Origin: Congeria kusceri
Lineage: Eukaryota > Mollusca > Bivalvia > Myida > Dreissenidae
DNA length: 64,000 nt
Direction of reading: 5' to 3'
Assembly: GCA_027627225.1 (NCBI GenBank)
Contig: CM051028.1
Coordinates: 10,732,001 to 10,796,000 of the forward strand
The position numbers and the translations under genes were made by a program. Under the pieces are notes generated by a model. The model did no database searches. It saw only the letters and a list, made by a program, of their open reading frames with translations, and had not been told where the DNA came from. Shown here one piece after another: positions 45,029-60,000 of the stretch. How positions within the stretch are numbered: the stretch's first letter is position 1; each line of letters opens with the position of its first letter.

Positions 45029-48000
45029 ATGGCGGCGCACAGGTAAGTCGTTAGTTTTCATACGACCACCAGATCTACTTCATTAAGCAATGGATCGCCG
45101 ATGCAATTTTATCATGCAACTTTTCATTTTATAATTAACATTTAAACAGGAGGGTGTGGAACATCTGTGTGAGTTTTGGTGTCACTACACGATTACACTA
45201 CAATATTTAAAGATTCAATAGCACTCCAATCTGCCAAAACTACAATTTTGAAATAGCTCTACCTTTCCCAATCCTAAATTACAAAGTCGCTTAGTTCTAA
45301 ATATTATACGTAATGGGTGGAATCTGAGCTAATTGTTTTCGTGTGGGAAGAACAACTCAACAGTTAATGCCAATTTCCTAAAGCAAAGTAATTTCACATG
45401 AATTTAACAATTTTTCTGGTCAAACTAACTTTCAAATATCAATGGTAGTGTAAATAATTAGACGTTTTACACGGGATGATCCCGTTTATATGACCCGGTG
45501 CTTAACATAAAGGAATGTTTATTTTGCGGATACAATTAGGGCCGGTAAATTGGTGCTTGACGTTCAATGATATTTCGCAGTGTGCGAAGATTGTCCCGGT
45601 CAGAGCCGCACATTAAACCAACATCTACGTCACATAAAATATGGGATTCCACAGGGAAACCCCATTACATGTACATCTTGGATTTTAAAAAAATCGTCAG
45701 CCGGCGTAGCATAATAGTGTGTTTTTGTGAATTCAAAGTGGAATAGCTCATGGATATATCACATGGTGGTGTAAAAATACATATTATTCAAATATACAAG
45801 GTATTTTGTCTTTTTTCCTGCATTTTAAACTTGATTAAAGATTTTCAAATAATCTTCAGGTGGAGCATAATAGTGTGTTTGTGTGAATTCAAAGTGGAAC
45901 AGCTCATGGATATATCACATGGTGGTGTAAAAATACATATTATTCAAATATACAAGGTATTTTGACTTAAAATTATGATTTTTTTTTGATTTTTTTTAAC
46001 TAGTGTTAAGCGTATTTCAAGTAAAGTATTGTTGCTAGTGATGAAAATTGGTGCATGTGAATACTCGCTTCTGGTTAATTTCGTGCTTTGTTTAAGACAT
46101 CAGCAGAGTTATGGCCCCTTTTGCAAAAAATAAATGTTGGACTTATTTCCCATATAACTCAAAAAGTATCATTGCTAGTGTAATTAAATTCTATAGTAAT
46201 ATTAATCACCATGTGAATTATGCTGTTGGCTATTTTGTCGCAGTTATTTTCGACATTAGTGGAGTTTTGAGTCAAAAGTAGAACGTGGGCGCATCCGTGT
46301 CCGACGGACACATGTCTAGTTTGAAAGCATTGATCCAGATAGCTGTGGAGTTTATCGTAAGGTGTTTACATTAATGTGTCTTCAGGAGTATCATGATATC
46401 TATGCATCCACAAGGGGATATGGTGTCGTTTCCTTGTGGCGAAAGCAAGCTGACTTTAGAAACTGTACGCACCATTTATCCACAGGCAACTGGTCTGAAA
46501 TACTTAAGAAACGGCCTTTGGGAAGTTGTGCCTATGGAAGCTTGTACTTTCTCATTACCTCCAGATGTCACCACTTGCACAGTTGTGTCTGGAGCCATAG
46601 GTAAAGAATAATGCGGAATTAATATTTCTCAGAACAATGGCAATATAAACATACCTTAATTTGTTTATGCAGATGACAATTTAATTTTTTATAGAAAGAC
46701 ACCATATTTCTGGTATAGCAAATGCTGGGTCTTTCACATTTTATTCAAAATTCCCATTCCCCATTTAATGATTTTGCCTAATTATACAAAATAAAAACTC
46801 AGAGTCTTTGTAAGATCCGATATGTATACTTCCAAGTTAATTGTTATGCCCCCGAAGGAGGGCATATAGTAGTCGCACCGTCCGTGGGTGGGTGGGTGTG
46901 TGTGTGTGTAGGGGGGGTGGGCGTGTGTGTGTGTGTGGGGGGGGGGTCCGTCCATCAGTCCGGATTTAGTGTCCGCTCTGTAACTTTTACATCCCTGGGA
47001 TGATTTTAATATAACTTCGGATTATTATACCCCATGACCAGACAATGTGTCGCAAAGAACTCACATGCTCCTCGGATCAAAGGTCAAGGTCACAATTCAA
47101 GGTCAAATGTCATAAATTTTAGTTTCCGCTCTGTAACTTTATAATGCCTGGAAGGATTTTAATATAACAATCGGATTATTATTACTATTATTCCCCATGA
47201 CCAGAGGATGTGTCGCATACAACTCCTATGCTCCTCGGTCAAAGGTCAAGGTCACAATTCAAGGTCAAAGTGTATAAATTTTCGTTTCTGCTCTGTAACT
47301 TTGACAGGGGTGTAAAATTCCACTCGCCCGCTCGCCATGGCCAGTGAACAATGCCGTCGGGCGAGCTTGATTCATCTAATGCTAGTCCGACCAGGCGAGT
47401 GCATTTTCCATGTCTAAAATGGTAAAATGCCATAAAAAAGATCAACAATGTAAAGTTGACAGTGCATTTGTATTCGTTCTTAAATAAGCACTTTGGAAAA
47501 CCGAAAAATATAACTATCCGGACGTAATCAAGCGACGATGTGAGGCGGAAAATTTCGAACCAATCGCAGCTTGTGAACTTTCATATCTCATTTTCCGAAA
47601 CTGCAAAGGCCTAAGGGACACAACTGCTTTAGAACAATGATTGTTTACTGATAATGCAAATTCGTTAGATTGTCAAAAATATTGTGCGCACTTTCTTGTT
47701 CAGGTATTCTGTATCTTGCCCTGAACGATATTAAGGAAAATTTACAGATTAAATTAATTTAAAATTAATATGAAAAACATTATAGATTTCACAAGGGCGA
47801 GTACAGATTTCATAAGGGCATGTTAGGATTTGCGATCACTAGTCCTACAGGGCGATTATCATTTTTTAAAATTTTACACCCCTGTTTTACATGCCTTGGA
47901 GGATTTTAATATAACTTCGGATTATTATTCCCCATGACCAAACAATTTGTTGCTAACAAATCCCATGCTCCTGGGTGAAAGGTCAAGGTCGCAATTCAAT

Positions 48001-51000
48001 TTCAAAGGTCATTAATTTTAGTTTCCACTCTGTAACTTTTACATGCCTTGGAGGATTTTAATACAATTTCGGATTATTATTCCCCTTGACCAGACAATGT
48101 GCAGTGTGCACATCCCATGCTCCTCGGTGAAAGGTCAAGGTCACAATTCAAGGTCAAAGTTCGTGAATTTTTGTTTCTGTTACTTTTTAATGTCTCAAAT
48201 GATGTTAATATTACTTCGGATTATTAATCCCCATTACCAGATGTGTAACCTATAATTCTTATCGCCGCTCAGTGAAAGGTCAAGGTCACAAATCAAGGTC
48301 AAAGGTCATTGACTTTAATTTCTGTTCTGTGACTTTTAATGCCTAGGAGTAATCTAATATTATTTTTAATTATTATTCCGTCATGTACAACTCTTGTGAA
48401 AGGTCAAGGTCACAATTCAAGGTCAGAGGTCATGAACTGTCATGTCTGCTTTTAACTTTTAAAGATTAACTTTTGTACTGTTCCTTGTTAATTAATGTAG
48501 TGCCCCCCCCCCCCACCCCCACCCTTACAAGCATAAACGTCTGGGGCATATGTCACATCCTGTGACACGTCTTGTTCCTCAGTTTAATAAACATCAAAAT
48601 ATTACTCAAGTTTTTAGGTACCAGTAGCCATACTTATTGTTATCTCTCATCTTTTCATGATATTTTAATCAAATCTTACATAAAATTGTTTCTGTGTTTC
48701 ATGGAGTAAACAAGTGCAATCACTTTCCCTGACTTTTAATTTATTAATCCTAAGGACAAACATTAGTGTTGACCCCATGCCCAGTTATAGCTAACGTATT
48801 AAAGGGACTTGTTCACAAATTTTTGTATTTTTGAAAAATGTTATTAAATGTATTTATTAACAAATTATAATATTTTGAATAATTTAAAAAGAATTTAAAT
48901 GGCAAGAAAAAAAGTTTAATAAAAAAGTTTGCCCGGGATTCGAACCCGGGATCTTTAGGAGCAAAAGCTAACACGCTACCATGCACCACTTTGGCTTTTT
49001 TTTAATAATGGCAAGTATTTTAAACGCTTTGTTAGTACTACACGTTATTTACCAAATTATCGATGAAAAGCGTTACAAACACAAACGCTTTATAATTTTA
49101 CCGATTTTGGTGCCTGTTTAGCTCGATTTTCTCGATGACAAATCTCAGCTTATAGATTGCCAAAAACCCAAGGAGGCACCCTTGCTTTAATATTTTTATC
49201 CCCCCCCCCCCCCGACCCCCCGATATACGAAGTAAGGGGGTAAACTGGAATCACTATGGACGTCTGTCTGTCCGTCTGTCTGTCTGATGTAGACACAAAT
49301 TATGTGTCCGGAGGAGTTCTCCTACACTTTTCAACGTACAACATTCAAACTTGCTAGGATTGTTCCTTATGTTATGATATAAAGTTGTGCATGTGCAATT
49401 TTTATTGTCCTACCTTAAAAATTACAAAAGTTATGCCCATTTTTCAACTTAGAATTTATTGTTACTAAAGACTTTATCAGCAAAAATATTTACAACGTCC
49501 AGATGTGTCATATTTGGTATGGAACATTGTATATTGGCCCTCTACTTACTTTCATCAAATCGTAACCCTGGGTTCAAAACTGGCCACACCCAGGGGGTCA
49601 AATAGTTCATATAGACTTATATAGCAAAATAACTTAAACAATATTTTCCTCTTAAACCGCAAGGCCGAAAGGTTTAACATTTGGTATGTAACATTGTATT
49701 GTGGTTCTCTACAAACTTTGCTCAAATAATGCCTATCTGGTCAAAACTGGCCACGCCCCAGGGTCCAATTTTTCATTGTTACAACTTGCTACATATTACT
49801 ACATGCGGCGTCGGGGGGTATTCGTCACAACTGTGGCAATTTCTAGTTAAATTCAGTGTCCTAATTTCAGCATTTCAGTCTTAATGAAACTTGGTCACAG
49901 TTTTTGCCTGCATGATTTCTTTAGCCATTATCACCATGGCTCTGTTAAGAAATTAGCTCAACTCTTAGATCACCTATGCTTGTTGAGATACATTTATTTA
50001 AATTCTGCTGTTTTATAGGTCATGCCCGAGAAATATTGTCAAGTCGATCGTTTGCATCAAGAATTGCTAATACATTTAGAACAACTGACCCCATCGGATT
50101 TCAACAGAGAAGTAATTCAGCAGCACAAACTAAAAAACTGTGTGCAAGTTCAAAAAAGGCGAAGAATCTGTCCCGGACATATAAAGTTGTGTTTGTCGAA
50201 GAAACATCTCTGCCTACACAATACTGTAAACAGTCAATAGTAATGGAAGGGTTACTTGACATATTAGGACAAGATAGTGAGGAGGATATAGTCTGTAAAT
50301 TACGGGAGATTCTAAAACATTCCGAAAAGACTATCAACACGCAGTCTGTGATACCTGTTATACTATCATATAATAACAAGAAGCTGTCCATGCCCCAGTG
50401 TGTTCCAGGGTACAAATGGAATGGGCAGCAAATGAAAGCCCTTGTTGGACAAGGCAAACTTTATGTTATGTTAATGGGATATAAGGTAAGACTATTTGCT
50501 GATAATAATAATTAATAAGCTTTATTTTTGATTGATTTGGTCTTTTCCCTCCACCCATCAACTAGATTTCAGAACCTTTATTTTGTTTTATCCTGTTTCT
50601 ACGTGAAAGATTGACCTTAAAAAGGGTTGACTGGATAACTTTTCCTATCTCCAGTCAACAGGAAGTGGCTAGGGTTATTAGTTTAGTAGTGTATTCATAC
50701 ACGCCAGATAACACAATGACACAGCATTAAATTCAAAACACATACTTACCCGAGCTTTCCAACAATAAAACGTTGCGACTGCAATCTGACGTTTAGTAGA
50801 TATCGTAGACTCCACAATGAATTGTTAATATACACATGGCATTAAAAAAGTAGACATGCTTTTTCCTTTCCATTTCAAAACACTTGATGTAAGCAGGCTA
50901 TTCTTTGAGTATACTGATCTTTGATCAAAGATACAGTTTGTACATCAAAGAAATAACCCTTTATGCCTGTATATAAATTTCTTATCAACATTTAACAAAT

Positions 51001-54000
51001 CTATGAATATTATAACCATACATTTATATTAATTAAATTTGTGAACGATGTTCTAAACCCATTGGCATTGCTAAACAGTGAACTGCATTGTCCGAGTAAA
51101 TTCTAAAAAAATAAATGCAATCTAGGATTATTCTCACAGGTTTGATTATAGGCATATTATCCGTACACTGTTATTTCAAATCTTACTCACTTAATCCATC
51201 CAAAAACACAAACACACTAGACATATTAATTTAAATTCCAACACAGTTTACACACTTGCATTCTAATTTGTAAACAACTCAATTGAATGACGTAGGCATG
51301 GCGCAGTTGCATTTTCTAAAAGTCGATACTGCAGTATATGAATTTAAATTAAGACGGATACAATGAACTAACATGTTTTCAGCGTTTTTAGTATCGTTTT
51401 AAGGTAACAATGACTAGAAGTGACAGGAAGAATTTAACTTAAGTGCTTTCAATATGCAATTTAGTAGAAACTGGATAAATAGAATACACGGTAGGTTCCA
51501 GGAAGGAGAAAGTTTATCCGGTTCGGCACGAAAACAAAAATAGGGCTCGCTAAAGCTCGCCCTATTTTTATTTTCTAAGCCTCGCCGGCACCAACCATGT
51601 ATTCTCTATTTCTGTATTAAGTGCTGATGCTGAGTTGTTTAAGTTGTTTAATGTGTCCCGGTTCGCTGCATATGTAGGTCACAAGAGCTACAAATATATT
51701 TTAAAGTGGGAACTTAAATAAATTCCTCTAAAACCGCAAGGTTCAGAGGTTTAAGATTTGGTATGTAACATTTTATAGTGGTCCTCTACAAACTTTTTTC
51801 AAATCATGCGCATGGGGTCAAAACTGGCCATGTTCCAGCGGTAAAATTATTTACATAGACTTATATAGCAAACTCAGTTTTAAAATATCTGAAACCACAA
51901 GGCTTTCATATTTGGTATGTGTCATCAGATTGTGGTTCTCTCCAAAGTTTGTTCAAAACATGACCCTTGGTTGAAAACTGGCCACACTCCAGGGGTCGCT
52001 TTTTTAATTAGCAAAAAATGTAAAAAAATATTGTCTCTGAAGCTACAAGGCCCAGAGGTTTAATATTTGGTATGTTACATTGTAAAGTGGTCCTTGACCA
52101 AGTTTGTTCAAATCATGCCCCTGGTGTCAAAATTTGACACGCCCGGGCGCTCAAATGGTTTATATAAACTAATAAAGAAAAATACATTTAAAGTGTTCTC
52201 AAAAAACATTACTGAGGTGAAAAAACTAGGGCCATCTTGACCGTCTTGTTTTAATCACAGGTCAACCTGGATGTGCAGTGTGATATTTCCGAAGATGAGC
52301 TACCTTTGTTGCCCGTATTAGAGACTGGTGGATTGGTTGTGGTTGAGAGCACGAAGCTAGATCAGGACACTGACAAGATCATTCAGGCACAATGTCTAGT
52401 GGTATTCCCCAGTTTAGTTGACTTTTATTACATTTATTTTAAGTTGATCAGACTTGATTTGATTTGGTTATTGCCCTTGTTGTTAGCTCACCTGAGGGTG
52501 AAGTGCTCAAAGTGAGGTATTGTGATCAGTCTATGTCCGGCGTCCGGCATCAACTTTTTGCTTGTTACCACTCTAGAGGCCACAGTTTTGCCACAATCAT
52601 GATGAAAAATGAACCTGATTGGGGTTATTTACCCTCAGGAATTCAGTTAAATACTATTGCTTTAGCACACTGCTTAACATAAAATCTGCATGAATAAGCT
52701 ATGTTTTAATCCCACTTGTACGGGGATTTACATTTTTTGGCAGATATAGTATTATATAATGTCTCTGTATAGTAGAATTGCCTATCATGAATTAAGAGCT
52801 GTGTTCTGATTGGTCAATACATAAATGAAATGACAGATCTGATTTGTTCCATTTTACCTTGTTACCACTCTAGAGCCACATTTATAATTCAGTCTTGATA
52901 AAACTTGGTCAGAATGTATCTTGACAATGTCTAAGTCAGTTTGGATTTGGGTCAGATGAGGTCAAAAACAAGGTCACCAGTTCAAATCATAGAAAACCAT
53001 TATAAACAGGCTTATCATTTGTAACCAATTTAGGATGAAACGTGGTCTGAATGTTTGGCCTGACTGTGCCTAGGTCAAGTTTAAAACTGGGTCAGGTGAA
53101 GTCAAAAACTAGGTCACCAGGTCAAATTTTTGACAATTGTTGTTCCACTTGAACTCAGATGAGTGCTTGAGGGTCATCATGCCCTGTTGTTTAGCTTACC
53201 TGAGCATGATGTGCTCAACATGAGCTATAGTGGTCAGTCTGTGACTGTCTTCATGCGTCGTCAACATTAATCTTGTACCCACTCTAGAGGTTACTGTTTT
53301 GGCTCAGTCTTGATTAAACTTGGTCAGAATGATCTAAGCCAAGTTCGAATTTGGGTTAAGTGAGGTCAGAAACTAGGTCACAAGGAAAAATCTTTGTAAC
53401 TTTTAAAGCCACATATATGATTCAATCTTGATGAAACTTTCTCAACTTGTTTATATTGACAATATCAAGGCCTATTTCAAAATTGGGTCAAGTTGGTTTA
53501 AAAACTAGGTCAACAGGTCAAATTCTAGAAAAGTCTTATTACCACTCCGAACAATACATTTATTACTTAATCTAAATGAAACATGGTCAGAACATAAAAC
53601 TTGACAAAACCTTAGGCAAGTTAGAATATTTATTAAGTAGGTTCAAAAATTAGGTTACCTGGTCAAATCTTAGAACCACCTTGTAACCACTCTAGCAGCC
53701 ATATTTATGACTCAAAAAATGGTTGTCTACTAGGCCAAAAAGTTCAAATGAGTTAATACCAATTATGCGAATATTTGATTGAATGAAAAGGCTAATATTC
53801 GAATTTGTTGCCAACCCTAGCTGAAATATTGGTCGTTTCATTGGTTGAATGAAACATGCAAAATTGGACACGGAACCAATGAATAAGAGCTCTGAAAAAT
53901 TATTCATGAATACGAATTTTTTTTAAACTAATATCCAACGGTCAATCAAGAAACATAGCGTATTTGAGTTAGCTTGGTTTCTGACGTTTTTCAACAACTT

Positions 54001-57000
54001 AACTTAAGGATACCCTAATCTTGCATTTATGAAATAAATTAATATGCCTAGGTATTCAATTGTGATATATAGTTAATTTGTGTTTGTGTCCTTTTTTCTA
54101 TATTTTAGCAGTTTTGGTAAGATGATTTTATTATTTCTTCATATGTATATACGGTTTTTAACATAAATAACAATGTTATTCTGGTTTAAGCTTCTCTGTC
54201 TCTGTCTATCTGTGTCTTAACCTTGTGAGCACAACTCCTTTAGTTTTAAATGGATTTAGTTAAAACTGGGCACAGGATCTAGACATGGTGTATACAAGTG
54301 CATAAAGGCAAGAATTTTAAATTACACGAGTTTCATCACAGTTATGGCCATTTGTTTTATTTTTATAGTATATAATCTTCTGAACTCACTTCTCATCAAT
54401 TTTTTGTTTTTTAATTTTGTTTAAAATTGGTTAGCAAAGTTACCAGACATTATTGTCTGATTTCCTCTGAGTCGCACATATAGAAGCATCAGTGTCTCAC
54501 CTGCGTTCCCCTTGTCTCTCACCCACTCTTACTTTGATAGTTTTAGCAGCTTGGCTTATATGTTTCGCTAAATGTTGTGTGATTTTATTTTAACAATATT
54601 TCAAACTTTTACTGTGGTGATGGATAAGTGTTGCCTGGTTTTTGTTGCAATGCATTATATGAAATGTAGTCACAATTGTTCATACTTTGTCATCTTTCTC
54701 TATATATTGCAACTTTTAAGCACATAAACTCTGAGTAGTAGAGAACTAACTTTATCTAACTTAGTGTTTAATCCAGAAGGTCAGAGAGGCATGGCGCTTT
54801 ACTTAAAAAAGGGCATTTTATGCGCAGTGACTCTGCTAAAACTAAAAAAGGGCACATCACATATTATTTAGCGGTAGTTCATGTCAGTTATTAAAATTAA
54901 TATTTTATTACTGGCTTATTTATTTTATCTGTTTGGTCATTGTTTAAATTATTATTTAGATAAGAAAGTTTATTTTTATGTAAAATTAAGAATTTGCAAT
55001 GTTTGGATTGGGCAATGAACAACAAATTAATTGCCTTTACCCTGATATAAAAGGCTTTATTAAATATCAATTCCTTGTTGGAAATAATTGCAAAAAAATA
55101 TATTATTAAATAATTATCCCATTAATGATTTATAAATTATGTTCTTGCTAGTGGCACTTTGCTATTTATATTTTTTTTACTAATGATTAAAATATAAAGT
55201 GACGAATAGATTTTGTTACATAAGCAACAGTGAAAATTGCATTGAAATTGTCTATCCTAAAATTTTGGTCCGAAATAATAGCTACTTCAGCAAATCGATT
55301 CTTCTCTAGTTTCTGTTTATACTTGAGATAAATATTTACAAATATGCATTTTTACTTTGGATTATTATTCCCCATGACCAGATGATGTGGAGCGTTTAAC
55401 TAAATTAATGTTGTCCGCTTTCTAACTCAAATAGTTATTATCTTATAATCATCAAAGTTGATCGTTGTAACCAGGACCTTTAAACGGGCGTATTTTGTGA
55501 CAAGTTGGGACTCTTTGTTTCTGGCTGTTTTACATATTATAACTATTATTCAGAGTTTCAAACAATCATATGTATGGATCGTATTAGGTTAAACAAATAA
55601 AACACAAGAATGTCAGAAAAAAACATGTCAGTAACCACATGATACTCCATCATGTCTTGCTGTTATTGCTATTAATCGTGTTTTATGTTAATTTGGCAGG
55701 AAACACATTCAGAGGGCCCAGTGGTGACAAACAGAGGTCTTGGTGCAAGCTCTTCAGGAACTCCAACTGTACATATTTATTTTTTTACATATTTTTTTAA
55801 CAATGTTCACTGTACTACTCCAGCTAAGATTTAAAAAATGAACTAATAAAACATACAACTGGCACCTTTCCTTCTGACGTTTAAACTAACTGGCAAGTAA
55901 GAAAACCTACACATAGCCACTGGCAAAATATTGACACCAGCTATTTTGCACATGAAGTTAGAAATTAGTTGGCCAATAAAGTTGCAGCTACTTTGAGTTC
56001 GTAGAGAATCCCAGGTCCCTTGCTTTAGTCTATTAGTGAGGCAACTATATATTAGGTTTTGATGAACAAGATATTTTTCAGTCTTTCAATTGTGTTTTAT
56101 GTTTAGTAAGTTCTACTACTTTGTATTGAAAGTATTCAATATTCACTATTTTTGGTGAATGCAAATTTATAGCTAATAGGTAGCCATTAGTCCATGACTT
56201 TAAACTTCTTGGTCTGACAATTGCAAAATAAATGTTACTCAAACATTTACCAGTATATTACATTTAATAACCTGTTGCCATGATGGTTTATATCATCTTA
56301 TAAAATCATAGGTGACCATTAAGTATTACAGTAAATAGGCTCAATTCATAAATTGTTATGCTGAAAATAATGTTCTTTTGATATTGTTGGAAACTAGATC
56401 ATTGTGATTTGGAAAACATTGTGCATAAGTGTAGTCTCATTAGCACCTACATTTTTGTCATAAGTAAACAATTGTACCTAAACAAAAAAACAACAAATGC
56501 AGACCAATAAGGAATCGTTGGTTTAAAGCCCCAGTCCACATATACATTTTAAAAAATCTTTGCAGAAATGATTTCTTATTTACACCTTTATGACCAAAGT
56601 AAAAAAAATGCATTGAAATAGGTCAAATTATAAGGATTTGGTGATTATTCATTGTAGAGTTTTTATACACTTGATTGCGTGTGATGACTCTGGAGTAAAT
56701 GGTGTAAGTACACTACGTTTGTAATAAGTGTACAAGTATATATATATTCCATTCGCAACAAGCGATCTAGAACATAAACATAGTTACATTTATTTCATAA
56801 AAACAAAATATTTGTCAGTGAAATAAAGGTCATTTTCTTTTATTAGAACTGATGCCATTTTAGCAAGCATTGAATTATTTTGGTGGACAGGGGCTTTAAG
56901 CTTTTTTTTTCAAAGACATCAGTGAAATCATGATATGAAGGTTTATAATTTTTATTGGAAATCACTTCTTATAAGTAAGAATTTTTTTCTTGTCACTGCT

Positions 57001-60000
57001 TATCTGAAATATCTTAAAATTGCTAGAATTTGCATTGCTCTCTATGGTCAATGAATATTACAGGTAACATTTCACCCACGCCATCAAAGACCTGGCAGAT
57101 TGAGCCTTGGCCCGCGAGGCACTAATTGTTCCCCATACAGGTACTGAATGTTATTAGTCCCCTACCGGTTTTACTGGAGTGGACTATAGGTTTACGCGCT
57201 GTCATGTCAAAAAAAAATGAAGATACTTGGATGAAACTTGTTATGCTTATAAAGGGCAATGTGAGGATAATGCACATCGTCTTTCACGAGAGGTCAAAGG
57301 TCAGGTCGATGTTACTGAAAATAGAACAAAACTTCAAATATTCTAACTACTCAAAAAGTTCATAAGATATGATCATGAGACTTGGTATACACATTGTTCT
57401 ATTTGTTTTCCTGTTGTGTGTCAATCTCTTCATCCATCCGTGCATTTATCTTTACTTAAATAAATCGCAAAAATACATAAGATATGGTCATGAAACTTGG
57501 TTTACTACATTAAAAGTGATGACAATATTATGCATCACCCGTAATTTCTGCAGAGGTCAAATGTCGTTTTAGTTGACTGTCTAATTAACTACCCATCTAC
57601 CTACATTCAGAGTTCACAAATTACCTTAAGGTTGTTTCAGTTGTAGTTCACCTGAGCACAAACTGCAAGTTGAGCTCTTGTGATTGCCTAGTGTTTGTCT
57701 GTTCAGATGGAAGGCCATCTGTCCATGTGTCTGTACTTCTTTAACAACATCTCCTCAGAAACAACTAGACAAACTTTGACATGTCACAGAATGATTCTTT
57801 ACAGAGGGTGACCATCAACCAAAATTGTTCAAATTATGCCGCTCTATGAAAAACATGGCCACCCGTTGGGGCACGCCTTTTGCCTTATATGTATACAGTG
57901 AAAACTTCAGTATTTAATCTTGTTGTGCCAAACTACTTGGCTGACTGTAGAATAAGTTGGAATAATGTTTTTTGGGGTACCCTTTACCAAGTTTAATCAA
58001 ATTATTCAGATACACATTGAACACAGCAACAATACCAGTTTTGCTCATGTGATCGATTAATGGCCACAATGACTGTCTGTAAATTGTTTTATTGTTATAT
58101 TTAGAACTTTTGACATGGTGATCAGAAGAAGACAAACATTAATAATAATCCCGCGGCAAACCACAAAGTGTACAGCTCAATGCCATTTATTGTTCCCCTA
58201 GAATTACTTTCTATTGATTAATTTTCAGCTCATATGTTGCACTTATTGACCAGATACCATGTGTAGTGGTAGATTCATCAGATGATGAAGAGGTTTCCCA
58301 ATCCCATCTTGATGTTCCGGTGTCCAGGTACTAATTCTAAATGATGTATTTGCCTTGTATTTCATAGTGTTCCATATTCCATGTGTCTTCTGTGTTTGTG
58401 AATAAAAACAAGAAATAGGAAATGTGGGTCGTGTTAGGGTCCTACGTTGGACATGCTTTTGGATTTAAAAGTAACTTGGCACAAGTAAGCACTATAAATT
58501 CTCGACATGTAGCAGTTAATACCTTAACCACTAACTTTAAGGTCAAGGCCTGATAAAAGTGTCGGTACTTCAGTAGTTGCCTGTCAAAAATATGGTTAAA
58601 TCCGAAATAAAATATTTGTAAACTATAAGTTATAGAGTATGAGACATGTAGGTATGCTGGATGGGTTGGTTATTGAATATAAACAATGTGAATTGAGACT
58701 TTTAAATAGATACTGAAGTCTCATTAGGTTTTCCTTAGCCTGTGTGGTAACGCATTTTGCTATTTAATCATATGGATTATCTTGGATGTAACTACGTACA
58801 GCATTGCTTATCATCCCCCACCGAAAGGCGTAGGATAAAGAAATGGTAGGCGTCATACCGTCCGTGCATGCGTGCGTGCGTTCTTCCGTCCGTCACACTC
58901 ATCTGTGCGCAACGCCTCCTACATTTTGCACGCGATTTTCGTCAAAATTTTACAGAATGATTATCTCCAAGTGCTACAGTGCGTATTGCCAAGGTTTCGC
59001 GATTGCGTTATTTTTTAAGGAGTAATTGCCCTTTGTTGAAAATTACTTAATGCTAGGTCCTTGTGATTGCAATTTTTCTTGTTTCTTCTTAAAAATTCAA
59101 TCGCAAATTCTTACTGTACCCTTTCGACAACAATGAACCTGTGGCGGGGATACACTGTCTGTGACAGCTTCTTGTTTAGAAAATGAGTAGTTATGCTAAA
59201 TTTACATTATTTAAATCAGAAATTTTTCATATGACAGCAATATTCCTAACCTCCACACTTTTGTATTGCCATACCTTAATATTCATGCTGTTTCAATTTA
59301 CGTCATCGGTGATGTTTGTGATGTTTCGACGCTTTCCGGTTTCGTCGTAACTTTTCACGTCAGTTTGTCCTTTTAGTGAGTTTGAGTTTTATTTCAATAC
59401 AATGTTTAGCTGGTAGTTTGTCCCCTTCAGAAACTATCTTAATCATTTTGTATGTTGTTACTGGGTTTTTGTCAAGTAATACACATGAATTGAAGTGTTA
59501 CCAAATCTGCATGTGTTTTGTGACTGTCATTTTGACATCAGATTTGATGTGGATGCTTTAAAGGTTGTGTTTTAAACAATCTAAAGTCAAACCAAGCAAC
59601 ATTATCTCAAATTACTTTGCAATAATGTAATTTAACAATCTGGTGAAGTTGTTTGATTGCATATGAAATAAACAGTTGCTTTTAAATGGTAAGAAATAAA
59701 TATAAAAGTATTATAAATTTTGTTGTGGGGCGATAATGTGTTACTAGGGTAACACAAATTATCATTTCTAAGTAGTTGATAATGCTATTCATTTAACACT
59801 TGCTATAATTATAGCATACATGCTTACGTGCTTACATGCAAAATGACACCAAAATATACAATAAATCTGTACTATTAAAATAAATGTGAGAGTCAGTCTA
59901 CCAATTTATTGAACAACCATCATTTAATAAACAAACACTTTACTTTGTACTTTACTTTACATTTAAAGTTATTTTAACTTCATTTGTTGCATCATTTCAG

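Larger units (their letters stand above)
46601..50018. repeat. Intron 2: bivalve dispersed repeats
   Basis: 46850-47300 and 47885-48480 are copies of a 'ctctgtaacttttacatgcc' / 'ggattattattccccatgacc' / 'aaaggtcaaggtcacaattc' repeat of about 130-140 bp, interrupted by a MITE (47305-47884). GT/G-rich runs lie at 46885-46950 and C-runs at 48502-48525 and 49201-49222 (possible G-quadruplexes on the minus strand). 49255-49900 is another repeat family ('gtctgtctgtccgtctgtc', 'tttggtatg(g/t)aacatt'). Confidence 0.7.

Noticed and set aside
46362..46604. 80-codon frame overlapping exon 2 of the HECT gene
   Set aside because: The other frame fits the splice phases and the TDP-43-N-like pattern.
48930..49000. 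Possible tRNA gene on the minus strand
   Set aside because: The T-arm/B box is perfect but the acceptor stem does not pair and an AT-rich SINE body follows.
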